Positions 50,756-59,186 of a stretch of 64,000 nt of DNA are shown piece after piece (within the stretch, counting starts at the first letter, position 1; every line of letters starts with the position of its first letter). This stretch comes from S5-A14a sp050908895 (GTDB taxonomy: Bacteria > Bacillota > Clostridia > Peptostreptococcales > Anaerovoracaceae). The notes under the pieces were generated by a model, which saw nothing but the letters and a program-made list of their open reading frames with translations, made no database searches and was not told the origin of the DNA. The DNA lies in contig CP171222.1 of the NCBI GenBank assembly GCA_050908895.1, forward strand, positions 806,001-870,000, read 5' to 3'. A program made the translations under genes and the position numbers.

Positions 50756-52314
50756 CCACCATACCTGCAAGTATCAGTAGATACCATAAAACTCCGATTA
50801 CCGAAATAAAAAAGCGAAAAGTTGCAGGCTATGCCAGAGTATCGACTGATAGTGAAGAACAGCAAACTTCCTACGAAGCACAGCTTGACTATTATACTAA
50901 TTATATTCAGGGAAAAGAGGACTGGGAATTTGTAAAAGTGTATACAGACGAAGGAATTTCTGCTACTTCCACTAAAAAAAGAGATGGTTTTAAAGCGATG
51001 GTAAAAGATGCCCTTGATGGAAAGATAGACCTAATCGTTACAAAATCAGTCAGCCGTTTTGCAAGAAATACGGTCGATAGTTTATCAACCATCAGAAAGC
51101 TAAAAGAACATGGAACAGAAGTATTCTTTGAAAAAGAAAATATCTGGACTTTTGATAGTAAGGGAGAACTTTTAATTACAATCATGTCCAGCCTTGCTCA
51201 AGAAGAATCCAGGTCAATATCAGAAAATTGTACATGGGGATGGAGAAAAAGATGTGCTGATGGTAAGGTAACAGTTCCCTTTGAAAGATTTTTAGGCTAT
51301 GACAGAGGAGAAGATGGAAACCTAGTGGTTAATCCTGAACAAGCAAAAGTTGTAAAAAAGATATATAGACTTTTCCTTCAAGGCTATTCACCATTTGGAA
51401 TTGCAAAAGAGCTGACTGGTGAAGGAATATTAACACCCGGTGGGAAGAAGAAATGGTCAGCCAGAACAGTTGCGGCAATACTTAGCAATGAAAAATACAA
51501 GGGCGATGCACTGCTACAAAAGTCATTTACAGTTGATTTCTTAACCAAGGAAAAGAAAAAGAACGAGGGTGAAATACCTCAATACTATGTAACTGGAAAC
51601 CACGAGGCCATTATTCCACCGAGTACATTTGATAGGGTACAGAGGTTATTAGAACAAAGAAAAGCCGGTAAGAACCGAATTTCAAGCGTTAGCATTTACT
51701 CCAGTAAGATTAAATGTGGGGATTGTGGATCATGGTATGGTTCAAAAACATGGCATTCAACCAGTAAGTATCGTCAGAAGGTTTGGCAGTGTAATCATAA
51801 GTTTGAAGAAAAATGTAGTACTCCACATTTAACTGAAGAAGAAATCAAAAACTTATTTTTACAGGCAGTTAATAAGCTGGTCAAGAACAAGAAGGAAATT
51901 ATCAGCAACCATAAAGAAATGGCAAAGATAATCTTTGATACTTCAGTGCTTGAGAAAGAAAAGATAGAGCTTGAAGAAAAACTTAACATTGTAGCTGAAC
52001 AGGTAAATGACTGTATAAACGAGAATGCTAGAAAAGTTCAAAATCAAGATGAGTATGAAGTAAGATACACAAGCCTAGTAAATAGATTTAATACTACAAA
52101 GACTAGGCTGGATGAAATCAAGCAGACCATCATAGAAAAACAATCCAAGCGTGATGAGGTAGAGGACTTTATACATGAACTTGAAAAGCAAGAACTTATG
52201 ACAGAGTTTGATAAAAATGTATGGCTTAGCATGGTAGATTTCCTTACAGTGTATCATGATGGAAGAATTGAATTTATTTTTCTTGATGGCAGCCAGGTAG
52301 AATTAAATAGATAA
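50740..52314 (+). CDS. Serine recombinase 2 of the twin pair
   Basis: Recombinase of 524 residues, paralogous to the preceding one. The catalytic domain has VAGYARVSTDSEEQQTSYEA, DEGISATSTKKRDGF and TKSVSRFARNTVDSL. The recombinase domain (LGYDRGEDGNLVVNPEQAKV), a zinc ribbon (IKCGDCGSWYGSKTW with CNHKFEEKCS) and a coiled coil (about 395-480) follow. Its gene starts inside the first. The longer C-terminus suggests that it carries the synapsis coiled coil, while the first may supply a partner specificity; this division of labour is an inference. Confidence 0.92.
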   Translation: MAKKVTTIPASISRYHKTPITEIKKRKVAGYARVSTDSEEQQTSYEAQLDYYTNYIQGKEDWEFVKVYTDEGISATSTKKRDGFKAMVKDALDGKIDLIVTKSVSRFARNTVDSLSTIRKLKEHGTEVFFEKENIWTFDSKGELLITIMSSLAQEESRSISENCTWGWRKRCADGKVTVPFERFLGYDRGEDGNLVVNPEQAKVVKKIYRLFLQGYSPFGIAKELTGEGILTPGGKKKWSARTVAAILSNEKYKGDALLQKSFTVDFLTKEKKKNEGEIPQYYVTGNHEAIIPPSTFDRVQRLLEQRKAGKNRISSVSIYSSKIKCGDCGSWYGSKTWHSTSKYRQKVWQCNHKFEEKCSTPHLTEEEIKNLFLQAVNKLVKNKKEIISNHKEMAKIIFDTSVLEKEKIELEEKLNIVAEQVNDCINENARKVQNQDEYEVRYTSLVNRFNTTKTRLDEIKQTIIEKQSKRDEVEDFIHELEKQELMTEFDKNVWLSMVDFLTVYHDGRIEFIFLDGSQVELNR

Positions 52315-52324
52315 AAAAGAAGAA

Positions 52325-52360
52325 AGGCACTTCACTAAAATTGGTGAGGTGTCTGTTTTG
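52325..52360 (+). terminator. Terminator after the recombinases
   Basis: AGGCACTTCAC pairs with GTGAGGTGTCT across 52325-52354, followed by a short T-rich tail. Confidence 0.65.
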
Positions 52361-52399
52361 CTTTATAGGCTAGTGGGAAATTTATATAATATATAGGGC

Positions 52400-52430
52400 T
52401 TGACCTGTCCGTTGGGGACCGTGTTATCCT
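52400..52430 (+). promoter_or_regulatory. MerR-type promoter with 19-base spacer
   Basis: TTGACC at 52400-52405 and TATCCT at 52425-52430 are 19 bases apart, the over-long spacing that MerR proteins correct. The spacer has a partial dyad of GTCC and GGAC. Confidence 0.72.
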
Positions 52431-52453
52431 TTAATCAAAGGAGGTAGATAACC

Positions 52454-53305
52454 ATGCTAAGAAGTGAAATTCAAAAAGAAACGGGTCTAACTAGGAAGGC
52501 AATAGAATATTACGAGGATAAAGGACTTATCCATCCTCAGAAATCTGAGAATGGTTATAGAGACTATAGTACCAAGGATTTAGAAATTTTGAAAAAGGTA
52601 TCTATATTTAGAAAGTTGGGAATGAGCATTTCAGAGATTAATCAGTGTATATCATCAGGTGGGGATACACTGTCTTCTGTTTTAAGAAAAAAGGAGCATC
52701 AATTGGAGGTTGATGAGAAAAGAAAAGCAATACTAGAAATGGTTGTTAAAGGTGAAAGTAATCAACTTATTAATGATAAAATTTCATTACTTGAGGCGGA
52801 AGAAACTATCTATGAAAAACTAGAAATTGCTTTTCCAGGGTATTTTGGACAAATGTTATTTGCTGCTTATCAACCATTTTTGAATGAGCCATTAGAAAAT
52901 GATGGTAAGAATTCTTTTTACAAATATATAGATTATCTTGATAGGCTCCCTTCGTTTGAATTAAGTGAAGAAGAGAAAAAATATATTGAGAAGCTTAGCT
53001 CACACTTTGATATGGAAACCTTAAAGGATATAAATCAAGCTAAACTCGATGCTGTCAATAATCCAGAAAAGTGGATGAAAGATAATGAAGATGCAATTTC
53101 TTCGTATGAAAGCTATAAAATTAGTGAAGAGTATCAAAATAGCTTGATGAAACAGATCCAGGAAAAGCTTAAAAACTTTATGAAGGAAAATCAATATTAT
53201 GAAATAGCAATTCCACTTATTAGAAAATTTAGCAAGTCTTATGATAATTACTATAAGAAGTTGTTAAAGGCAAATGAACAGTATCTAAATAATAAATATC
53301 AATAA
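52454..53305 (+). CDS. MerR family transcriptional regulator
   Basis: Regulator of 283 residues. The N-terminal MerR domain is complete: LRSEIQKETGLTRKAIEYYE, then GYRDYSTKDLEILKKVSIFR and KLGMSISEINQCI. After the dimer helix the C-terminal 160 residues are helical and acidic, of no type that I recognise, so the inducer is unknown. ATG 52454 has AAAGGAGGTAG. It lies directly under a 19-base-spacer promoter and so likely controls itself. It is the last gene of the phage-like composition. Confidence 0.9.
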   Translation: MLRSEIQKETGLTRKAIEYYEDKGLIHPQKSENGYRDYSTKDLEILKKVSIFRKLGMSISEINQCISSGGDTLSSVLRKKEHQLEVDEKRKAILEMVVKGESNQLINDKISLLEAEETIYEKLEIAFPGYFGQMLFAAYQPFLNEPLENDGKNSFYKYIDYLDRLPSFELSEEEKKYIEKLSSHFDMETLKDINQAKLDAVNNPEKWMKDNEDAISSYESYKISEEYQNSLMKQIQEKLKNFMKENQYYEIAIPLIRKFSKSYDNYYKKLLKANEQYLNNKYQ

Positions 53306-53314
53306 TCATAGGTA

Positions 53315-53346
53315 GGCACTTACTTGTATTTAGTAGGTGTTTTTTC
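53315..53346 (+). terminator. Terminator after merR
   Basis: GCACTTACT pairs with AGTAGGTGT, followed by six T. Base composition changes soon after. Confidence 0.75.
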
Positions 53347-53514
53347 TATGCCCCAATATAAAAAGTTTCAGAGTACAGAGCCATAGTTTCAGAGTTAAAA
53401 GGAAAAGTTTAATTGTATCAAAGACAGTAAGAAACTAGATGAAGCCGTTGCGTGATTGATACAAGGATTTCTGCTCGTTTTCGTTAGGGCGTTTTGCGAT
53501 ACATAGGAATTACC

Positions 53515-53674
53515 GCCTTTCTCACACCGAGGGGTGTGCAGAAGGCTTATTTTTTTGTCCGGCATGAGGGTAAGCCTTCCCTCATTCAGCGTTGAGGGGT
53601 GTGCAGCTATTCAGTTTTGCACACGCACATAACGAAAAGTCCTGTCCCGTAACGATTTGAAGGGGGTATCGTTA
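53515..53674. other. Four consecutive hairpins, possible oriT or element control region
   Basis: H1: GCCTT...AAGGC with inner CACACC/GGTGTG and T run (53515-53556). H2: ATGAGGG/CCCTCAT (53564-53585). H3: GTGTGCA/TGCACAC (53599-53624). H4: TAACGAT/ATCGTTA (53650-53674). GAGGGGTGTGCAG occurs twice (around 53529 and 53594). The bases 53347-53514 hold no gene that I can support. The layout resembles oriT regions of ICEs, but no nick consensus was recognised. Confidence 0.5.
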
Positions 53675-53751
53675 TGAGCGTATGCAATCTTTGAAAATGA
53701 AAAATGAGGTCAATAGGTATCGGTGTATATCAATAAATATCAAAAGAGGAC

Positions 53752-53780
53752 TTGAAATATCGCTTGATATGTGCTATACT
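53752..53780 (+). promoter_or_regulatory. Promoter of the restriction operon
   Basis: TTGAAA at 53752-53757, a 17-base spacer and TATACT at 53775-53780; the spacer holds GATATG close to a mirrored AATATCG, a possible operator. It is 47 bases before the HTH gene. Confidence 0.72.
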
Positions 53781-53826
53781 TGAAACTGTGTGATTATGTC
53801 TTTTGAAAGCTTGAGAGGTGTACGCT

Positions 53827-54021
53827 ATGAGCGAGAGAGCAGACGACAACTACATCAGTCTTGAAGATGCAGCTGAATACTTGAACATCAAGCCGGTAAC
53901 TCTACGGAAGTGGATAAAACAAAAGACAGACCTTCCGGCACATCAGATTGGACGCTTATGGAAGTTCAAACGCTCCGAACTGGATGCATGGGTGAACAGT
54001 GGGAAAAGCGCCACGAAATAA
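53827..54021 (+). CDS. Excisionase-type HTH protein heading the restriction operon
   Basis: Protein of 64 residues with a MerR/excisionase-like winged helix: YISLEDAAEYLNIKPVTLRK, then PAHQIGRLWKFKRSELDAWV. Such proteins either assist excision or act as regulators of adjacent methyltransferase genes. Here it lies directly before the first methyltransferase under a strong promoter, so a controller role for restriction is likely. ATG 53827 is chosen (GAGAGGTG upstream) over GTG 53818. Confidence 0.75.
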   Translation: MSERADDNYISLEDAAEYLNIKPVTLRKWIKQKTDLPAHQIGRLWKFKRSELDAWVNSGKSATK

Positions 54022-54047
54022 AAATGCGATGGAAAGGGCTGTTTAAA

Positions 54048-54767
54048 ATGGCTGAAACAACATTATATAACCAGGATTGCATAGCTGCAATGCAGCAAAT
54101 TGATGCGGAATCTATTGATTTGATAGTCACTGATCCGCCGTATAATCTTGGCAACTTTATGAAAAAAAGAGATACAAACCTTAAGAAGATGCGTGACAAT
54201 TTTTTTGGGTCCGCTGGTTGGGATGACATGGAGTTTGATGAGTGGTCAAAGTCTATGGATGACTTTTTCAAGGCATCTGCCCGTGTTATGAAAAAAGGTG
54301 GAACCATGATTATGTTCATGGCAATCATCAAGGTTGAAACAATAATACAGCTGGCTGAGAAGCATGGCTTTTATTACAAGACCACAGGGATATGGCATAA
54401 AACAAATCCGATGCCAAGGAATATGAATTTACACTTCGTAAATTCTACAGAAGCATGGGTTTATTTCACATACAAAAAAAGAACAGGCACATTCAATAAT
54501 GGTGGCGCTATGTTCCATGATTTTATTGAAACTTCGGTGACTCCTAATGGCGAAAGGAAGTACGGAAAGCATCCTACGCAAAAGCCAGAGGGTCTTATTC
54601 AGCACTTTGTTGAGATACTCTCAAATCCGAAGGATACTGTGCTTGATCCATTTATGGGAAGCGGTACGACTGGCGTGGTCGCAAAAAGAACTGACCGCGA
54701 TTTTATTGGAATTGAGCTGGATGAGGAATACTTCAAAATTGCCCAAGAAAGAATTCAGGAGGCGTGA
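54048..54767 (+). CDS. DNA amino-methyltransferase (beta class)
   Basis: N6-adenine or N4-cytosine methyltransferase of 239 residues. Motif order is catalytic first: IDLIVTDPPYNLGNFM (motif IV DPPY) near residue 30, then the AdoMet motif TVLDPFMGSGTTGVVAKRTD near residue 200 and GIELDEEYFKIAQERI. This order marks the beta class. ATG 54048 begins MAETTLYNQDC, the usual start. It lies between the HTH gene and a C5-methyltransferase, so the host DNA is modified by two chemistries. Specificity is unknown. Confidence 0.9.
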   Translation: MAETTLYNQDCIAAMQQIDAESIDLIVTDPPYNLGNFMKKRDTNLKKMRDNFFGSAGWDDMEFDEWSKSMDDFFKASARVMKKGGTMIMFMAIIKVETIIQLAEKHGFYYKTTGIWHKTNPMPRNMNLHFVNSTEAWVYFTYKKRTGTFNNGGAMFHDFIETSVTPNGERKYGKHPTQKPEGLIQHFVEILSNPKDTVLDPFMGSGTTGVVAKRTDRDFIGIELDEEYFKIAQERIQEA

Positions 54768-54769
54768 CG

Positions 54770-55849
54770 ATGAAACCAAAGGTGATAGATTTATTTGCCG
54801 GGGTTGGAGGACTGTCTCTTGGATTTGAAAACAGCGGCTTTGATGTGGTTCTTGCGAACGAGTATGATCCCTCAATAGCCGCAGCATATGAGCAGAACCA
54901 TACAGGAACGAAAATGATCTGCGGTGATATTACTTCGCTTGATTTGCAGAAGACATTTTCTGATTATGCGGGAAAAGTCGATGTGATAATCGGGGGACCG
55001 CCTTGCCAAGGGTTCTCTCAAAAAGGACAGAGAAAAACTATCCATGACGAGCGCAACTTCCTGTTCAAATACTATGTTAAGGTAGTAGAACTTGTAAGAC
55101 CACGCTACTTTGTGATGGAGAATGTCCCTAACCTTTTGACAGCTGAAGGTGGATATTTCCGAAAGGAAATTGAAGAACTATTCAATTCAATGGGATATCA
55201 ATTGAAAATGGGAGTTCTTAATGCATCGGATTATGGTGTACCGCAAAACAGGCGGAGAGCAGTTATAATCGGAAAGCGCGGCGGTGAAGCTCCAAACCTA
55301 CCTGTGGCAAAAGACATCAGCGTTACGATTTGGGACGCTATAAGTGATTTGGCATATTTGAATTCTGGAGAAGGCGAAGAGACTCAGCCCTATCGCAATG
55401 AGCCACAAAGCGAATACCAGAAGAAACTTCGAGCAGGAAGTACGATACTCCACAATCATGTGGCAACAAAGCATTCACCATTAGCACTGGAACGTCTGGC
55501 GATGATTCCTCCTAATGCAGGAAAAGAAGTTCTGCCAGAGGAACACTTGACAAAGTCTATTTATAGCGGGACATGGACACGAATGCGTAAGGATGAAATA
55601 TCCGTTACTATCACTACAAGGTTTGATACGCCATCCTCCGGGAAGTTCACGCATCCATTCCTTGATCGCGCTATAACGGTAAGGGAAGCGGCAAGAATAC
55701 AGTCGTTCCCAGACAGCTTCCAGTTTGTTGGAAATAAAGGGTCGCAGATGAAACAGGTGGGCAATGCGGTTCCACCACTGTTAGCAGGTGCGATTGCTGA
55801 AGTAATAATGAACGACATAGAGGAGGACATAAACAATGAACAGGCCTGA
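54770..55849 (+). CDS. DNA cytosine-5 methyltransferase
   Basis: C5-methyltransferase of about 359 residues. Motif I VIDLFAGVGGLSLGFENSGF, IV IIGGPPCQGFSQKGQ (catalytic Cys), VI VMENVPNLL, VIII NASDYGVPQNRRRAVIIGKR, IX VREAARIQSFPDSFQFVG and X QMKQVGNAVPPLLAGAIAE are complete. The recognition domain lies at about 210-290. ATG 54770 has AGGAGGCG. It overlaps the McrB-like gene by 14 bases. In LlaJI both methyltransferases are C5 enzymes; here this one is paired with an amino-methyltransferase. Confidence 0.93.
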   Translation: MKPKVIDLFAGVGGLSLGFENSGFDVVLANEYDPSIAAAYEQNHTGTKMICGDITSLDLQKTFSDYAGKVDVIIGGPPCQGFSQKGQRKTIHDERNFLFKYYVKVVELVRPRYFVMENVPNLLTAEGGYFRKEIEELFNSMGYQLKMGVLNASDYGVPQNRRRAVIIGKRGGEAPNLPVAKDISVTIWDAISDLAYLNSGEGEETQPYRNEPQSEYQKKLRAGSTILHNHVATKHSPLALERLAMIPPNAGKEVLPEEHLTKSIYSGTWTRMRKDEISVTITTRFDTPSSGKFTHPFLDRAITVREAARIQSFPDSFQFVGNKGSQMKQVGNAVPPLLAGAIAEVIMNDIEEDINNEQA

Positions 55850-57806
55850 TAACATTCTCGCATATGATGAGATGGATTTGAAGCTGGGAATTAAGTCATC
55901 TCTTCCACACGTCAAAAGCACTCTCGCCTTGGCGATATTGCTTTGGGAGTGTTCGGATCATCCTGCTGAACTGATTTATTCGGAACAGAACGGGGACGAG
56001 ACCGTAATGGCCAGTCAGCTTGAGCAATGGGTAATTGATTATCTGACCGATATCTGTGAGGAAGAACACATATCACCAGATGATCTGATTAATGGACTCA
56101 ATCAAAACCAGCTTTTCAAGTCGCAGATGGAAGCTTTGATGGTGGCTTTTGAATTGGTATGGAAACTTGCAAAGGTCAACTTTGTTGATACTACAAAAGC
56201 GGCAAGTGCGGAGAGAACCGGCGGAGTTCGTTTTCCGAAGAAACTCACCTATTCTGTTAACATCGATATTATTCATAGCGTCATAAGCGGAAACGAAAGT
56301 GCATTCCTTCGTGTTTTGTTGGCGTGGACTGGTTTCAATATCAATGCCGATCCAGAGTGCGAAAAGACATTAATTTATTTGTTGACAGCTCTTTCGGAAG
56401 GTGCGGTTTTCAAACTTTCGGATGGAACTAAAGATGTTATCTTCAACCAAAACAGTATTTATCGTAAGTTACTTGAAACCGCAGATGCCGTAGATGTAAA
56501 TGGCGATAAGGAAGCAAAGGGACCGCTCCGTATTCTAAAATCGCTCTTGTCCGAAGGGATGAATCCATACCTTCAGTATTCAAACGGCACCGTTACTATT
56601 GCTGCTCCTAACAGCGAAAAGATCGAAGATTACCAGAAACGTGTCGACACGCTCCTTCGTTTGAATGCAACAAAGGTAATCGGTCTTGAGGATTTAGATG
56701 CGGATACCGAGGGGATTGCACTTGATGATTTGGAGGAGTCCCGTATCAATTCTGGCACGAATATCCTTCTGTACGGTGTTCCGGGGTCTGGAAAAAGCTG
56801 GACAATAGAGCATGAATATTGTAAGGTTGACAGCTATGTGGAACGCCTTGTGTTCCATCCTGATTACACCTACTCGGATTTTGTCGGACAGATTTTGCCG
56901 GATGTTGACGATGAAGGTCTTGTGACATATAAATTTACGCCTGGACCGTTTACGACAATTATGCGCGAGGCGTACAGAAATCCGACTCAGGAATATATTC
57001 TGATAATCGAAGAAATCAACCGTGGAAATGCACCGGCAATTTTCGGAGAGGTTTTCCAGCTGTTGGATCGAACATTAGAGCCGAAGAAGGATCACGAGGT
57101 CGTATATCCTGCTGGTACGAGTGAGTACGGAATTACAAATCGATATATGGCAACGGTGATTTATGGCGATGGTGGGCATAAGGTACGCATCCCGTCCAAT
57201 CTTTCTGTTATCGGAACCATGAACACTTCCGACCAGAATGTGTTCACGCTTGACACGGCATTTCAAAGACGATGGAATATGCGCTTAATAGAGAACACGT
57301 TCGAGAATGTTCGTCCTTCTTTGGCAAACGCCAAGATTTTGGATACAGAGGTCACTTGGGAAACCTTCTGTACTACCATCAATAAACTCGTGGTTGGAAA
57401 CAGAGCGAAGATGGCATCCGCAGAGGATAAGCGACTCGGTGTATATTTTGTTCATGAGAGTGATCTTGAATTTGATGATAGAGCTATTTCGCCGGATAAT
57501 GATCTCCGTGGTGAGTACAATGTTCTTTTGAAAGCGGAACGGGATGGTAATCTGACACCAGAGCAAAAAGGAAGGCTTTATGATATTCGAGAAGCACTGA
57601 AGAAAATTCGGAAATTCCCGGAGAAGGTCATTAAATACTTGTGGGATGATGCCTTTAAGTTCAATCCCGAAGCCCTATTTGATACTGATAATATGGAAAG
57701 CCTTGAGCAGGTTATCCGTACATTTGTGTATTCAACTGGACGGGATCGCTTCAAAATATTCAAGCCCACTGTCCGTTCGACATTCTATCCTGATTCGCAG
57801 GCATGA
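55836..57806 (+). CDS. McrB-like AAA+ GTPase restriction subunit
   Basis: Motor subunit of a LlaJI/McrBC-type restriction enzyme, 656 residues. The N-terminal 300 residues are the DNA-recognition and helical part. The AAA+ module has Walker A NILLYGVPGSGKSWTIEHEY (about 308-325), Walker B LIIEEINRGNAPAIFGEVFQ (about 387) and the McrB sensor VIGTMNTSDQNVFTLDTAFQ with RRW (about 458). It would use GTP to translocate and activate the nuclease encoded next. The ribosome-binding site is AGGAGGACA. It corresponds to R1.LlaJI or YdiS-type proteins by motif order. Confidence 0.9.
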   Translation: MNRPDNILAYDEMDLKLGIKSSLPHVKSTLALAILLWECSDHPAELIYSEQNGDETVMASQLEQWVIDYLTDICEEEHISPDDLINGLNQNQLFKSQMEALMVAFELVWKLAKVNFVDTTKAASAERTGGVRFPKKLTYSVNIDIIHSVISGNESAFLRVLLAWTGFNINADPECEKTLIYLLTALSEGAVFKLSDGTKDVIFNQNSIYRKLLETADAVDVNGDKEAKGPLRILKSLLSEGMNPYLQYSNGTVTIAAPNSEKIEDYQKRVDTLLRLNATKVIGLEDLDADTEGIALDDLEESRINSGTNILLYGVPGSGKSWTIEHEYCKVDSYVERLVFHPDYTYSDFVGQILPDVDDEGLVTYKFTPGPFTTIMREAYRNPTQEYILIIEEINRGNAPAIFGEVFQLLDRTLEPKKDHEVVYPAGTSEYGITNRYMATVIYGDGGHKVRIPSNLSVIGTMNTSDQNVFTLDTAFQRRWNMRLIENTFENVRPSLANAKILDTEVTWETFCTTINKLVVGNRAKMASAEDKRLGVYFVHESDLEFDDRAISPDNDLRGEYNVLLKAERDGNLTPEQKGRLYDIREALKKIRKFPEKVIKYLWDDAFKFNPEALFDTDNMESLEQVIRTFVYSTGRDRFKIFKPTVRSTFYPDSQA

Positions 57807-57836
57807 TGATGTGCATAATGGAAAGCGAGGTGGTCA

Positions 57837-59129
57837 GTGGCTATGGATTTACAAAAGAATATTAGAGAACGCTGCCACGTCAACAAGAATGACGAAGGAG
57901 ACAGTTTTGTCGGTGTAAAGGCGGATACGGATGATGCCGTTATCTATTTTCCGATTGGCTATCAGCTTCCTCCGAATGACGATGATCTCCGCGCGGACAT
58001 AAACAACTTGTTCTATGTGCTTGCCGCATTCATGAAAGAAGACAAGCTGATAGAGGAATCGAAGTTTGCTGCTCCGAGAACGGTTGACTTTCCGATGCAC
58101 GCATACCTCAAGGTGATTCGGGATTTCCTGCGAACAGGTCGTTATTACATCGAGACTGATCCGCGGTTTAAGACGGATACCAAGGGAAACGCATCTTGGC
58201 CTCGTACTGTCCGTGAACAACGGGCATTGGTACAGAAGAACGGCTCTCTGATTTTTACAAATATGACCGTGCGTTCCGTAACGCCGAATGCCGATAAGAA
58301 AATCACTCAGATTCATCGGTACTGCGTGTACGAGGCATTCGATAAAATGGGATGGCTCTATGTCCCTTATATGCCGGAAAAGCCCGGTCCGCATCCTGAC
58401 AACAGAGAAGCCATTTACATCTTGGAAAAGAAGCTGGCATCTACTCACAACGATGTGGAGCAAGAACTGTTTTCGGCAATGGTATCCATGCTCAAATATA
58501 TGGACGAGAAGTCTTCCGAAAAGCAATACTTCTTCGGCACGGATTTCTTTGAGCGTATTTGGGAAAAGATGATAGATAAGGCATTCGGGATTGAGGACAA
58601 GGATCAATATTTCCCGCGCACCAGGTGGCTGCTTGACTATGGTCCCAACAGGTCAAAAACTCCGCTCCAACCGGATACTATCATGATTTACAATGGAAAG
58701 GTCTATGTCCTCGATGCAAAACTGTACCGTTATGGATATAGTGGCAATCCCGATCATCTGCCGAATGGTCCCGATATCAATAAGCAGATTACATACGGAG
58801 AGTACATTGAACGTGCCAAGGGTGTGCCGAGTGCTAATCTGTATAACGCATTCATTATGCCGTTCAATCGGGAGGATAACACCTTCTTTGAGATGGGGCC
58901 AGATGGTAATCCGATACCGCGCGTTACAGATAATATTGGCAACATCGGTGAAGCGGTCGGTGACTGGAAACCCAATCCAAAGAATTATGAACGCGTCCAA
59001 GGCATTGTGATTGATACTCGATTCCTCATGTATAACTATATCGGTATGCCAGATCAGCAGAAACGGCAGCTTGCGGAAGCAATAGAAAAAGTGGAGACCA
59101 GGGCTCCCATTCCGAGACCGGCAACATAA
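57837..59129 (+). CDS. LlaJI-family restriction endonuclease subunit
   Basis: Nuclease subunit of 430 residues. A PD-(D/E)XK core is visible at about residues 275-295: LQPDTIMIYNGKVYVLDAKL, with the D and DAK residues. Further family text is DFPMHAYLKVIRDFLRTGRY near 85 and FFERIWEKMIDKAFGIEDKD near 240. It matches the LlaJI restriction endonuclease type, partner of the McrB-like motor. GTG 57837 has GAGGTGG upstream; ATG 57843 is an alternative. It closes the operon at a two-way terminator. Confidence 0.85.
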   Translation: MAMDLQKNIRERCHVNKNDEGDSFVGVKADTDDAVIYFPIGYQLPPNDDDLRADINNLFYVLAAFMKEDKLIEESKFAAPRTVDFPMHAYLKVIRDFLRTGRYYIETDPRFKTDTKGNASWPRTVREQRALVQKNGSLIFTNMTVRSVTPNADKKITQIHRYCVYEAFDKMGWLYVPYMPEKPGPHPDNREAIYILEKKLASTHNDVEQELFSAMVSMLKYMDEKSSEKQYFFGTDFFERIWEKMIDKAFGIEDKDQYFPRTRWLLDYGPNRSKTPLQPDTIMIYNGKVYVLDAKLYRYGYSGNPDHLPNGPDINKQITYGEYIERAKGVPSANLYNAFIMPFNREDNTFFEMGPDGNPIPRVTDNIGNIGEAVGDWKPNPKNYERVQGIVIDTRFLMYNYIGMPDQQKRQLAEAIEKVETRAPIPRPAT

Positions 59130-59135
59130 AGAATA

Positions 59136-59181
59136 AAGGCTCTACCTTTCAACCAATGAGAGGTAGAGCCTTATTTTTTTG
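59136..59181. terminator. Bidirectional terminator
   Basis: AAGGCTCTACCT at 59136-59147 pairs with AGGTAGAGCCTT at 59161-59172, T run on the plus side and A-rich start for the minus strand. It serves the convergent restriction and zinc-finger genes. Confidence 0.9.
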
Positions 59182-59186
59182 CCCGT

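Larger units (their letters stand above)
1..53346 (+). mobile_element. Siphoprophage with nested insertions; left end outside window
   Basis: Replication, packaging (HNH, TerS, TerL), HK97-type head, tail, baseplate, holin, amidase and serine recombinase genes all run on the plus strand in phage order. The right boundary is set near the terminator after the merR gene, where base composition changes. The gene set (VRR-NUC, SNF2, MetK, ClpP-type protease, twin serine recombinases) resembles the phage family that includes streptococcal elements such as Phi-m46.1; that assignment is from memory of gene content, not alignment. The phage is interrupted at 7.06-22.47 kb by an integrated element and at 34.17-35.9 kb by an efflux cargo. 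No attachment site was identified. Confidence 0.8.

Noticed and set aside
57849..58607. Minus-strand reading frame of 252 codons under the LlaJI-type nuclease
   Set aside because: No start signal and it opposes a gene with clear family motifs.
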